From Leptofilum sp050292445 (GTDB taxonomy: Bacteria > Chloroflexota > Anaerolineae > Promineifilales > Promineifilaceae): a DNA stretch of 24,818 bases. The stretch is taken from contig JBNKLQ010000066.1 of assembly GCA_050292445.1 (NCBI GenBank), forward strand, positions 1 through 24,818, in the 5' to 3' direction. A program made the position numbers and the translations under genes. Below, in pieces: positions 1 to 6,481 of this stretch (position 1 is its first letter; the number at the start of each line of letters is the position of its first letter). Under the pieces are notes generated by a model that was given only the letters and a program-made list of their open reading frames with translations, ran no database searches and was not told where the DNA came from.

Positions 1-133
1 GGCTCGTCCCATCTGACGTCCGGGTAGGTCGCACGAGGGTGTTAGCAATAACACTCCCAGATAGATGATCACTGCGTTAGCAATGCGCAAGCCTTGCAAA
101 CGAGACAGAATGCGGCTTATAGGCGAACTTGGC
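1..133 (+). ncRNA. rnpB: RNase P RNA (class A), 3' part; 5' end outside window
   Basis: This is the catalytic RNA of ribonuclease P, which trims the 5' leader from precursor tRNAs. The 3' half of bacterial class A rnpB is recognisable from its conserved blocks in order: CCGGGTAGG at about 18-27, AGATAGATGATCACTG at about 60-75, GACAGAA at about 104-110 and CGGCTTATAGG at 113-123. E. coli rnpB has CCGGGTAGG, AGATGAATGACTG, GACAGAACC and CGGCTTATCGG in the same order. Between the blocks, the segment around 37-58 (GGGTGTTAGC...ACACTCCC) folds as a hairpin. The 3' boundary is an estimate: the P1 strand (GCGAACTT) ends near 130. The 5' half lies before base 1. An inverted repeat follows and may serve as the 3' end or terminator. 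Confidence 0.93.
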
Positions 134-140
134 AATTCGG

Positions 141-195
141 TAATCAGTAATCGGTGGTCAGTAATCAGTAAAAGTGCTTACCGATGACCGATTAC
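141..195. repeat. Inverted repeat built from AATCAGT-type heptamers (copy 1)
   Basis: Tandem near-heptamers AATCAGT, AATCGGT, GGTCAGT and AATCAGT run from 142 to 169. The arm 147-164 pairs with 178-195 at 15 of 18 positions, leaving a 13-base loop. The same family appears again at 16323-16392. It lies just after rnpB and runs up to the phosphatase leader. An in-frame ATG at 184 falls inside the repeat, which argues against using that codon as the phosphatase start. Confidence 0.75.
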
Positions 196-225
196 GGTTC
201 ACCGACCACAGAAAAAGGAGAACCC

Positions 226-693
226 ATGACCATCAACGTCCTCTTCGTTTGCCTAGGCAACATTTGCCGCTCGCCCATGGCCGAAGCAGTGTTCCAGCAC
301 TTGGTGGATGAGGCTAGACTTACAGACAAGTTTCACATTGATTCTGCCGGTACCGGCAGCTGGCATATTGGCGAAAAAGCACATCGTGGCACCAGAGCGA
401 TCTTAAACGAACACGGCATCGTGTATAACGGCCGTGCCCGCCAGGTCACTGCGCAAGATATGGCCAATCCGCAAACCTACATCATCACCATGGATCAGAG
501 CAATAGCAATGATCTGCGCCGCCAGTTCGGTAATCATTCCAACCAACATCGCCTTCTGGATTTCTCTAGCCAAAATGCAGAATCTGACGTTCCAGACCCG
601 TATTACACCAACAATTTTGAATACGTCTACCAGCTTGTTTCTAACGGCTGTAAAGGACTTTTAGAAACCATTCGCCAGCGTGAAGGGTTATAA
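226..693 (+). CDS. Low-molecular-weight protein-tyrosine phosphatase
   Basis: Cytoplasmic phosphatase of the LMW-PTP/arsenate-reductase fold, 155 residues, the usual family length. The P-loop C-x5-R-S is intact as CLGNICRS (Cys9, Arg15, Ser16). The C-terminal DVPDPYY block carries the general-acid Asp of the family. The ATG at 226 is chosen because AAAGGAG sits about 8 bases upstream. An in-frame ATG at 184 would add 14 residues, but it lies within an intergenic repeat and has no ribosome site. The protein could dephosphorylate a tyrosine kinase of exopolysaccharide export, or small phosphoesters, but no such kinase is visible nearby, so the substrate is unknown. Codons 68-70 (Asn-Gly-Arg) carry one ACGGCCGT octamer. 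Confidence 0.92.
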   Translation: MTINVLFVCLGNICRSPMAEAVFQHLVDEARLTDKFHIDSAGTGSWHIGEKAHRGTRAILNEHGIVYNGRARQVTAQDMANPQTYIITMDQSNSNDLRRQFGNHSNQHRLLDFSSQNAESDVPDPYYTNNFEYVYQLVSNGCKGLLETIRQREGL

Positions 694-714
694 TCGTAGG
701 TTAAGTTTGTAATC

Positions 715-743
715 TTGACCCACATCTACGTAAACCATAACAA
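715..743 (+). promoter_or_regulatory. Candidate sigma-70-type promoter for the flavoprotein gene
   Basis: TTGACC (715-720), a 17-base spacer and TAACAA (738-743). An 8-bp inverted repeat, ACGTAAAC (728-735) and GTTTACGT (772-779), overlaps the spacer and leader. The -35 box is good and the -10 box is weak. Confidence 0.3.
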
Positions 744-802
744 GTTTTTAGAAACCCAAAGAGTATCTGTAGTTTACGTTATAAGTAGGAGAAAAGAGCA
801 AA

Positions 803-1978
803 ATGAGTGTGACTGAGCGTGATGTAATTGTCGTGGGGGCAGGGCCTGGGGGGGCAACGGCCGCTACCGCGCTGGCCCAAAAAGGATATGATGTACTTCT
901 TTTAGATCGTCATCAATTTCCCCGCGACAAGACCTGCGGCGATGCTGTCCCGGCTGGCGCAATTGAGCTGCTGTGGCGGCTAGGCATGCGCGAAAAAATA
1001 GAAAAGGCGGTAGAACGCGGTGAACTGTATCCGTTAGAAGGCATGATGCTGGTTTCTCCGCGTGGCCACGAATTACACGCCAAATTCAATCATGGCAAAC
1101 TGGGTAGCGACTCTTACGTTGCCCCGCGTATTTATTTTGATGCCCTTATTCAAGAACACGCGGTCGCTTCTGGCGCAGAATTTTGCCAGGCACAAGCCAA
1201 GGCACCCATCTTAGAAAATGGCAAAGTGGTGGGGATGCAAGTACAGGCAAACGGCCGTACCCATAATTTACGTGCCAGGCTAGTTATTGGCGCCGATGGC
1301 GTAACCTCCGTTGTGGCCCGCAACCTGAGACCTAAAACTGAACAGCATAAAAACGGCCATCGAGCAGTCGCCCTACGCGCCTACATTGACGATATTGAAG
1401 AGCTACCCAAAGAAGTTGAGTTTTATCTATACAAAGATATTTTGCCCGGCTACGCCTGGATCTTCCCTATCGGTGAAAACAGAGCCAATATTGGCCTGGG
1501 CATGCGTCTGGATCATTTCCGCAAGAGAAAATACAACTTGGAGCAAATGTTGCATGATTTTCTGGAGCGGCCAGAGATCAAAAAGCGCCTGCTGCGCGGC
1601 GGCCAACTGCGGGATGTAGCCACCTGGCAGCTTAATTTCGGATCGCAAAAACATCTGCATCATGTATTTGATGGGGCCATTTTAGTAGGAGATGCCGCAG
1701 GATTCATTAACCCCTTAACCGGCGGAGGCATTCACAATGCGCTGGTTTCTGCGGAACTGGCGGCCCAGGTAGCAGACGAAGCCTTAAAGGCCAACGACGT
1801 CTCCCGCAGCAAGATGCAGGTGTATGAAACGCTTTGCCATGATCACATGTGGGAAAGCATGCGCAACTCCTACTGGATGCAGCGAACGTTTATGCATTTT
1901 CCAATTTTGGTAGACTTTTTGGTGAAACAAATGAAGGAGAACAGCCAGCTAGCGAAAACGTTCTTAACTAAGCTGTAG
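803..1978 (+). CDS. Geranylgeranyl reductase family FAD-dependent oxidoreductase
   Basis: Flavoprotein of 391 residues in the geranylgeranyl-reductase branch of the p-hydroxybenzoate-hydroxylase fold. Members saturate double bonds in isoprenoid chains of quinones, chlorophyll side chains or lipids. Seen in the sequence: the N-terminal Rossmann motif GAGPGG (12-17); the family's FPRDKTCGD segment (39-47) with its conserved Cys-Gly; a GADG block near 165; and the second FAD motif GDAAGFINPLTGGG near 297-310. AGGAGA lies about 10 bases before the ATG. The gene converges on the response-regulator gene and overlaps its 3' end by 11 bases with no terminator between. Menaquinone side-chain reduction is a reasonable guess, but the substrate cannot be read from sequence. 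Halogenase or monooxygenase relatives are less likely given the Cys-Gly-Asp motif. Confidence 0.85.
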   Translation: MSVTERDVIVVGAGPGGATAATALAQKGYDVLLLDRHQFPRDKTCGDAVPAGAIELLWRLGMREKIEKAVERGELYPLEGMMLVSPRGHELHAKFNHGKLGSDSYVAPRIYFDALIQEHAVASGAEFCQAQAKAPILENGKVVGMQVQANGRTHNLRARLVIGADGVTSVVARNLRPKTEQHKNGHRAVALRAYIDDIEELPKEVEFYLYKDILPGYAWIFPIGENRANIGLGMRLDHFRKRKYNLEQMLHDFLERPEIKKRLLRGGQLRDVATWQLNFGSQKHLHHVFDGAILVGDAAGFINPLTGGGIHNALVSAELAAQVADEALKANDVSRSKMQVYETLCHDHMWESMRNSYWMQRTFMHFPILVDFLVKQMKENSQLAKTFLTKL

Positions 1979-2363
1979 AGGCGAGGTAGTTCTTAATTTT
2001 GCCGGGCAAATCGAAGATTGGCGTGTCTTTGGAGATAAAGTCCGTGGCTCCTGCGTTAATGCTTTCGGTTTTGGTGTATTGGCGGTCGTCGGCGGTGTAC
2101 ATAAGAATATACGGCCGTTGTGCAGGCATCTGTTCACGAATGCGGCGGCAGACTTCAATACCATCCATCCCCGGCATCATCACATCGAGCAAAATGAGGT
2201 CTGGCATCTCATCCCCCACCATTTGCAGCGCCTGTTTACCACTGAGCGCGCCACGCACCTTGTACCCAGCTTGCTCCAGAATAAGCAAGCAGAGATTTAC
2301 CAGTGATTGCTCGTCATCAACGACCAGAATTTTCGATTCTTGAGAGAGCGGATGTGTTGCCAT
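1968..2363 (-). CDS. Single-domain response regulator (CheY-like receiver)
   Basis: Stand-alone receiver domain, 131 residues, with no output domain. The acidic pocket is Asp16-Asp17 in KILVVDDEQ. The phospho-acceptor is Asp60 in LILLDVMMPG, the switch Thr is Thr90 in LMYTADD, and the conserved Lys is Lys112 in FISKD. All receiver residues needed for phosphorylation are therefore present. It probably works as a phosphorelay or chemotaxis-type partner by protein-protein contact. No kinase is adjacent. The large histidine kinase at 10911-14234 is the only one in the window and is too far away to infer pairing. The ribosome site is weak (AAGG abuts the ATG). One ACGGCCGT lies at 2111. Confidence 0.92.
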   Translation of the reverse strand: MATHPLSQESKILVVDDEQSLVNLCLLILEQAGYKVRGALSGKQALQMVGDEMPDLILLDVMMPGMDGIEVCRRIREQMPAQRPYILMYTADDRQYTKTESINAGATDFISKDTPIFDLPGKIKNYLASTA

Positions 2364-2436
2364 GCCTTCATTGTATGAGAGACTTAGGCACAGGTAAATA
2401 GTCTGTAAGACCCATTTTCATGCCACAAAACAGAAA

Positions 2437-2475
2437 TCCCCCTGGCAGCATGATTTTAACCAAATGCCAAGGGGA
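2437..2475 (-). terminator. Rho-independent terminator of the cold-shock gene
   Basis: The arms 2437-2447 and 2465-2475 pair at 10 of 11 positions (TCCCC.TGGCA against TGCCA.GGGGA) around a 17-base loop. Read on the minus strand, it lies about 30 bases after the csp stop and is followed by TTTCTGTTTTG. It may also stop the oppositely directed transcript. Confidence 0.75.
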
Positions 2476-2505
2476 AAATTTATGATTTGATTCAGGTCCC
2501 GCCCA

Positions 2506-2736
2506 TTACTCAGAGGGGCCAAAGCTACGCTTGGCAGTGACGCTTTGCGCTTGGGGGCCACGCCCCTTATCAACCAGCTCAAAATCGACACGATCACCTT
2601 CGTAAAGGTTGCGGTAGCCATCCCCTTCAATCGCGGAGTAGTGTACAAACACTTCCTGTCCACCATCATCAGGGTTAATGAACCCGTACCCTTTCAAGCG
2701 ACTAAACCATTTAACCATACCAGTTTGTTTACTCAT
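2506..2736 (-). CDS. Cold-shock domain protein (CspA family)
   Basis: RNA- and single-stranded-DNA-binding protein of 76 residues, a single OB fold. The start is MVKWF preceded by six residues. RNP1 is KGYGFI (15-20) and RNP2 is VFVHYSAI (29-36). These aromatic residues form the nucleic-acid face in the family. GGAGG lies 7 bases upstream of the ATG at 2736, so the in-frame codons further upstream were rejected. The RNP1 motif carries Arg-Leu-Lys (SRLKGYGF) where many members have NAEKGFGF or DEKGFGF. The leader contains two strong hairpins (2768-2808 and 2856-2891), as expected if expression is controlled through RNA structure. A terminator follows at 2437-2475, so the gene is probably transcribed alone. 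Confidence 0.95.
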   Translation of the reverse strand: MSKQTGMVKWFSRLKGYGFINPDDGGQEVFVHYSAIEGDGYRNLYEGDRVDFELVDKGRGPQAQSVTAKRSFGPSE

Positions 2737-2767
2737 TCCGTTACCTCCGCGTTGAGTACACATTGCA

Positions 2768-2808
2768 AAAAGCACCAAAACCCTAGCGGCAAGGGCTTAT
2801 GGTGCTTT
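2768..2808 (-). terminator. Hairpin with U-run in the leader of the cold-shock gene (terminator or attenuator)
   Basis: AAAGCACCA at about 2769-2777 pairs with TGGTGCTTT (2800-2808). An inner stem, CCCT with AGGG, lies inside. Read on the minus strand the stem is followed by TTTTTGCAATG, a terminator shape. It lies only about 30 bases before the cold-shock start codon. It could end the upstream acetyltransferase transcript, or act as an attenuator or thermosensor of csp. Confidence 0.5.
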
Positions 2809-2855
2809 GCTGAAACAAAAAATTTACCAATACATCGCTTACTTTAATTCCTGTA

Positions 2856-2891
2856 CCGCTCATGCTAATACAAAAATTAGCATTGAAGCGG
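2856..2891. promoter_or_regulatory. Strong two-part hairpin between GNAT and csp genes
   Basis: ATGCTAAT (2862-2869) and ATTAGCAT (2876-2883) form perfect 8-bp arms around a 6-base loop. CCGCT (2856-2860) and AGCGG (2887-2891) pair outside them. There is no U-run on either side. It may be an operator or an RNA element in the csp leader. Confidence 0.4.
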
Positions 2892-2946
2892 AGCGATGTC
2901 TATGAAATTCGCGTGAAAGCTCGTGAAAATTGAGGGTGAAAATGTG

Positions 2947-3699
2947 TCAGGGTCGGGGCTTGAGTGTGGCTTGAATCATGATTTCGCGCACGCCACTATC
3001 GGCAAAGCCAACGCTCTCTGCCAGTTGGATGGACGCCTCGTTATTTTGGGCGACAACATAAAGGGGAGTACGGCCGTTTTCCAGCAAATAATTAGCCATG
3101 GCAGAGACGACGCTACGCCCCCAGCCACGCCGCCGGTAGCCGGGCTGGGTGGTGACGCCAATCTCGGCATAGTTGGGTGACTGCCAGTTGAGCGTGGCCG
3201 AAGCGCCAATGACATCATTGTCCCGGTCGCGAATGAGAAAGCGGGGCAAGCCGTTGGGCGCTTTTTCTTGTGTCACCAAAACATTGATGATGGGCTGAAA
3301 GCTGGACGGCCGTAACTGGTACAGGCTCAGATGTTCTTCCGTTTGAATGTTGAACAAGGCGTGCAGCAAAGGAGCATAGCGGGAAGGCGCATTGAGGATA
3401 ACGGCCATTCCCACATCAATCGCCTCATAAATCACGTCTGTGCTGGTTTGCATATCGTGGATAGGCAGGCGCAGGGTGACAAACGGCCGAAATAAATCCA
3501 TCCCTGTACGTGACAAAACGACATATCCTTTGGCCCGTGGTGCGCTATAAGGGTACGGCCGTAAAATGGTACGATTGTCTGGATGATAAAAAGCAAAGTA
3601 AGCGGCCATGCCATCGGCTGGATTTGCTTCATCCAATAAATGGAAGATGGCGCGTCGTTGTTGTGTTAAAGCCATAAAAAATTGTGAGCTAATCTCCAA
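2947..3699 (-). CDS. GNAT-family N-acetyltransferase
   Basis: Predicted acetyl-CoA-dependent acyltransferase of up to 250 residues. The C-terminal half is the GNAT fold. Motif A, the acetyl-CoA pyrophosphate loop, is GYRRRGWGRS (187-196). The motif B region, NNEASIQLAESVGF (219-232), shows the usual Asn-x-x-(A/S) and aromatic-Gly-Phe pattern. The N-terminal ~130 residues are not a recognisable GNAT repeat by eye and may bind substrate. The longest frame begins with TTG at 3699 and overlaps the phosphofructokinase stop by 11 bases. An ATG at 3675 (residue 9) is the alternative. AGG lies 8 bases before the TTG, and neither start has a strong ribosome site. It is probably co-transcribed with pfkA. 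The substrate is unknown. Three ACGGCCGT octamers lie in the gene (3070, 3306, 3555). Confidence 0.82.
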   Translation of the reverse strand: MEISSQFFMALTQQRRAIFHLLDEANPADGMAAYFAFYHPDNRTILRPYPYSAPRAKGYVVLSRTGMDLFRPFVTLRLPIHDMQTSTDVIYEAIDVGMAVILNAPSRYAPLLHALFNIQTEEHLSLYQLRPSSFQPIINVLVTQEKAPNGLPRFLIRDRDNDVIGASATLNWQSPNYAEIGVTTQPGYRRRGWGRSVVSAMANYLLENGRTPLYVVAQNNEASIQLAESVGFADSGVREIMIQATLKPRP

Positions 3700-4789
3700 A
3701 TGAGGTGCCTAAATCGCGACCCGTGAGGATGGTGTCGCAGTCCAGCGGCACTTGCTTCATACGGCCGGAAACTTCAGACAAAGGTACATGGTTCACCGTG
3801 GGCGGATCGAGCGCCACCATGACACCCGTTTCCCCTTCGGCCAGGGCACGCACGGCCGCCGCGCCAAAGCGAAGCGACAGCAGCCGATCATAAGCGGTGG
3901 GTTTGCCACCGCGCAGCAGATGCCCCAGCACCACAACGCGTGTCTCCTTACCGGTGAGCGCTTCCAGGGCTGCCCCCACTTTGTGGCCAATGCCCCCAAG
4001 TCGCTCCGCCTGCCCTATCGATTTGCCAATGATAGACAAATCGCCACCGATGGGATGCGCGCCCTCTGCCACCACCACAACAGAAAAGTCCCGCCCACGC
4101 GCCTCACGGGACTGAACCTTCTCCACGACTTTGTTGATGTCGTAGGGAATCTCAGGCAATAAAATGACATCGGCTGAGCCAGCTACGCCAGAATTTAGCG
4201 CAATCCAGCCTGCATAACGTCCCATCACTTCCACCACCATAATGCGCTGGTGCGATGCGGCCGTTGTGTGCAGACGATCAATGCATTCGGTGGCAAAGTA
4301 GACGGCCGTATTAAAACCAAAAGTCGCCACCGTCTTGTCTAAATCATTGTCGATGGTTTTGGGCACGCCAACCACGCGCAGCCCCTTATCGGCCAGTGCC
4401 CCGGCAATACCTAACGAACCATCACCACCGATAGCCACTAGCGCATCCAACTTGTGTTCAGCAAACCTATCCAGCAACTCATCGGAGCGATCGACTTCGT
4501 GATATTGACCATCTTCCCCCAAAACAGGGTACGCCAGAGGATTGCCCCGATTGGTTGTGCCTAAAATGGTGCCACCCAGGTGTGTGATTCCGCGCACCAC
4601 ATCAGGGGTCAGAGTCATGAGACCCCCCTCGGGATAATTCTCAGGCATCAGCAGTCCGTTGTAGCCGTCGCGAATGCCAACACATTCCCAACCGCGCTGC
4701 ACAGCGGCTAACACAATCGCCCGGATAACTGCGTTGAGGCCAGGCGCATCCCCACCACCGGTATTAATACCGATTCGTTTAATCTCCAT
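3689..4789 (-). CDS. pfkA: 6-phosphofructokinase (mixed-substrate group III type)
   Basis: Glycolytic enzyme converting fructose 6-phosphate to fructose 1,6-bisphosphate in the cytoplasm; 366 residues. Motifs in order: GGGDAPGLNA (11-20), GGDGS (121-125), PKTIDNDL (143-150) with catalytic Asp147, EVMGRYAGWIA (187-197) and LRGGKPTAYDR (292-302). Two positions decide the phosphoryl donor. Gly124 matches E. coli Gly104, which is typical of ATP use. Lys144 matches E. coli Gly124, and Lys there is typical of PPi enzymes. This Gly/Lys combination is known from actinobacterial ATP-dependent group III enzymes, so ATP use is the better prediction. The ATG at 4789 has AAAGGA 7 bases upstream. An upstream in-frame extension of 42 residues reads through promoter DNA and was rejected. 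Allosteric effector sites of E. coli PfkA are not evident by eye. Confidence 0.95.
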   Translation of the reverse strand: MEIKRIGINTGGGDAPGLNAVIRAIVLAAVQRGWECVGIRDGYNGLLMPENYPEGGLMTLTPDVVRGITHLGGTILGTTNRGNPLAYPVLGEDGQYHEVDRSDELLDRFAEHKLDALVAIGGDGSLGIAGALADKGLRVVGVPKTIDNDLDKTVATFGFNTAVYFATECIDRLHTTAASHQRIMVVEVMGRYAGWIALNSGVAGSADVILLPEIPYDINKVVEKVQSREARGRDFSVVVVAEGAHPIGGDLSIIGKSIGQAERLGGIGHKVGAALEALTGKETRVVVLGHLLRGGKPTAYDRLLSLRFGAAAVRALAEGETGVMVALDPPTVNHVPLSEVSGRMKQVPLDCDTILTGRDLGTSFGD

Positions 4790-4827
4790 GAATAAATCCT
4801 TTCTTTGTTTCGGCAATGACCGGATCA

Positions 4828-4856
4828 AGTATACAATCGGTCGCCGCTTCTGGCAT
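4828..4856 (-). promoter_or_regulatory. Candidate sigma-70-type promoter of pfkA
   Basis: Read on the minus strand: ATGCCA (4856-4851) as -35, a 17-base spacer and TATACT (4833-4828) as -10. Transcription would start near 4821, about 30 bases before the start codon. Confidence 0.45.
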
Positions 4857-4880
4857 GTGTGTGGAAATGAAACACGAAGG

Positions 4881-4954
4881 GAACGAATAAACGAATTGTA
4901 CGAATTTTTCTTCATCCTCTTTCACATTTATTCGTCTCATTCGTCGATTCGTTA
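4881..4954. repeat. Inverted repeat built from ATTCGT units
   Basis: The plus strand carries three spaced ACGAAT-type units from 4881 to 4905. Their reverse complement, ATTCGT units every 8-9 bases, runs from 4930 to 4954 and on to about 4966. The two arms match at about 19 of 25 positions. The element fills the divergent gap between pfkA and the methyltransferase. The architecture is the same as the repeats at 141-195, 5709-5792 and 16323-16392, but with a different unit. Confidence 0.7.
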
Positions 4955-4984
4955 AATTCGTGATTTGCTTTTGATCCGAGGTTT

Positions 4985-5701
4985 ATGATGCGCAAGTTGT
5001 GGATTGCATTGGTCCGATTTGGTTTTCGCCTGCTATATTATGAGCTGGCCTGGACGTATGATCTGGTTAGCTGGCTGGTGTCGCTAGGGGAATGGGGGCA
5101 TTGGCAGCGGGCGGGCCTGCCGTTTGTGAAGGGGCCAACTATTTTGGAGATTGGGCACGGGCCGGGGCATCTGCTTGTAGAACTACAATCGGTCGGGCAC
5201 ACGGTAGTTGGCGTAGATTTATCACCGCACATGGGGCGGCAGGCACAGCGCCGCCTGCGCAAGAAGCAGCTGCCAGTCAATTTGATCCAGGCCAAAGTGC
5301 AGGATTTGCCACTGCCAACGGCCGTTTTCCACACCGTCCTCTCCACCTTCCCTACCAGCTACATTGTTGATCCAGAAAGTTTGGCGGCAATTTACCGGGT
5401 GTTGCTGGCAGACGGCCGTCTCATTGTCGTGCCAGAAGGACATCTCACCGGACGTGGCTTGCTGCACCGGCTGATCGACTGGCTGTTTCGCATTACTGGC
5501 CAACGCAGCGGCGCGTTTAGCGTCGATGAAGCGCACAACTGGCCCGATCCTGAGTTATGGACACCGTTTCGCCAACGGTTTGCAGACGCAGGTTTCCAGA
5601 TCACCATAGAACAGATTCAACTCGAACGCAGCGCCGTTACCATTTTCATCGCAGAAAAAAGTGCAGTTAGCCAAGCGAATCAAGAGTCCAACGCTCCTTG
5701 A
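4985..5701 (+). CDS. Class I SAM-dependent methyltransferase
   Basis: Predicted methyltransferase of 238 residues with a UbiE/Methyltransf_11-like Rossmann fold. Motif I, which binds S-adenosylmethionine, is ILEIGHGPGH (53-62). The following acidic strand is VVGVDLS (74-80), with the Asp that usually contacts the ribose. A post-motif segment, VQDLPLPTAVFHTVLSTF, matches the usual 'D-x-x-x-L-P-F' region. The N-terminal 50 residues are aromatic and hydrophobic (RLLYYELAWTYDLVSWLVSL) and may associate with membrane or lipid, which would fit a quinone or lipid substrate. GAGG lies just upstream. A second ATG at 4988 is equally possible. It stands alone between two intergenic inverted repeats. The substrate cannot be assigned. 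Confidence 0.85.
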   Translation: MMRKLWIALVRFGFRLLYYELAWTYDLVSWLVSLGEWGHWQRAGLPFVKGPTILEIGHGPGHLLVELQSVGHTVVGVDLSPHMGRQAQRRLRKKQLPVNLIQAKVQDLPLPTAVFHTVLSTFPTSYIVDPESLAAIYRVLLADGRLIVVPEGHLTGRGLLHRLIDWLFRITGQRSGAFSVDEAHNWPDPELWTPFRQRFADAGFQITIEQIQLERSAVTIFIAEKSAVSQANQESNAP

Positions 5702-5708
5702 AGAAATA

Positions 5709-5792
5709 GGACACAGATTGACGCAGGCTTGTGGTGAGCGGAGCCGAACTATGAACACAGATTTAGCTTTTTATCTGTGTAGATCTGTGTCC
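5709..5792. repeat. Nested inverted repeat of ACACAGAT / ATCTGTGT units
   Basis: GGACACAGAT (5709-5718) pairs with ATCTGTGTCC (5783-5792). Inside, ACACAGAT (5755-5762) pairs with ATCTGTGT (5773-5780) around a 10-base loop. Two direct units on each side give several alternative pairings. It fills most of the gap between the methyltransferase and lspA and could end the first transcript, although no long U-run follows. Confidence 0.75.
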
Positions 5793-5863
5793 CATCTCCT
5801 TCCCAAAACGTGATAGCTAGAGGGTAACTCGCAAACTTGATCGGGGATTGGTAAAATTTAGCT

Positions 5864-6481
5864 ATGAATGAACCTGAAATGACTCCAACGGCCGAATCGG
5901 AAACGGCCGTTCCGCAAAAAAAACATCCGCCTGCCGCCACCTCAGAGCGATTAATTCTCTTTGTCGTCGCCCTGGTGGCGATTGGCCTCGATCAATTCAC
6001 TAAATACCTCGTCGAGAGCAATCTAGCTTTATTTGAAGTGTACGCACCCATCCCCAGCCTGGAATCTGTGTTCCGCATCTTTCACATTTACAACACCGGG
6101 GCCACCTTTGGCCTGTTTGCCGGTGGCGGTGATATTTTCCGCTATCTGGCCATTGTCGTGAGTTTGGGCATCATCTACTACAACCACATTCTGCCCGGCA
6201 ATCAGCGGCTGCTGCGGCTAGCGCTGGGGCTGCAAATGGGCGGCGCACTGGGCAACATGATCGACCGCTTCCGCATTGGCCACGTCACTGATTTCATCGA
6301 TATTGGCCCCTGGTATATTTTCAACATTGCCGATTTTGCGGTGGTGTCTGGGGCAGTCATCCTGGGCATTATGGTGTGGCGCGAGTCTCGCGAACACCGG
6401 GAACGTCAGCAAGAAGAAAATGACCGGGAGCTGCCGCTGGAAACGGCCGTTCCCTCCCAAACTGATCCATCTCATGAATAG
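5864..6481 (+). CDS. lspA: Lipoprotein signal peptidase (signal peptidase II)
   Basis: Integral membrane aspartic protease that cleaves the signal peptide of prolipoproteins after lipid attachment to the lipobox Cys. 205 residues, longer than the typical ~160. Family motifs: DQFTK (43-47), NTGATFGLF (77-85), GGALGNMIDR (126-135) with catalytic Asp134, VTDFIDI (141-147), and FNIADFAVVSG (153-163) with catalytic Asp157. Four hydrophobic segments are visible. The extra length comes from a polar ~27-residue N-terminal extension and a charged C-terminal tail of about 33 residues, each carrying one AACGGCCGTT decamer that encodes Thr-Ala-Val. No clear ribosome site precedes the ATG. Its stop overlaps the next start by 8 bases, so the two genes are probably translationally coupled, as in the common lspA-rluD pair. 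Confidence 0.97.
   Translation: MNEPEMTPTAESETAVPQKKHPPAATSERLILFVVALVAIGLDQFTKYLVESNLALFEVYAPIPSLESVFRIFHIYNTGATFGLFAGGGDIFRYLAIVVSLGIIYYNHILPGNQRLLRLALGLQMGGALGNMIDRFRIGHVTDFIDIGPWYIFNIADFAVVSGAVILGIMVWRESREHRERQQEENDRELPLETAVPSQTDPSHE

Noticed and set aside
184..225. Upstream start of the tyrosine phosphatase
   Set aside because: Lies inside an inverted repeat without ribosome site; the P-loop spacing fits the start at 226.
2418..2669. 83-residue minus-strand frame overlapping the cold-shock gene
   Set aside because: Runs through the csp terminator in another phase; no domain.
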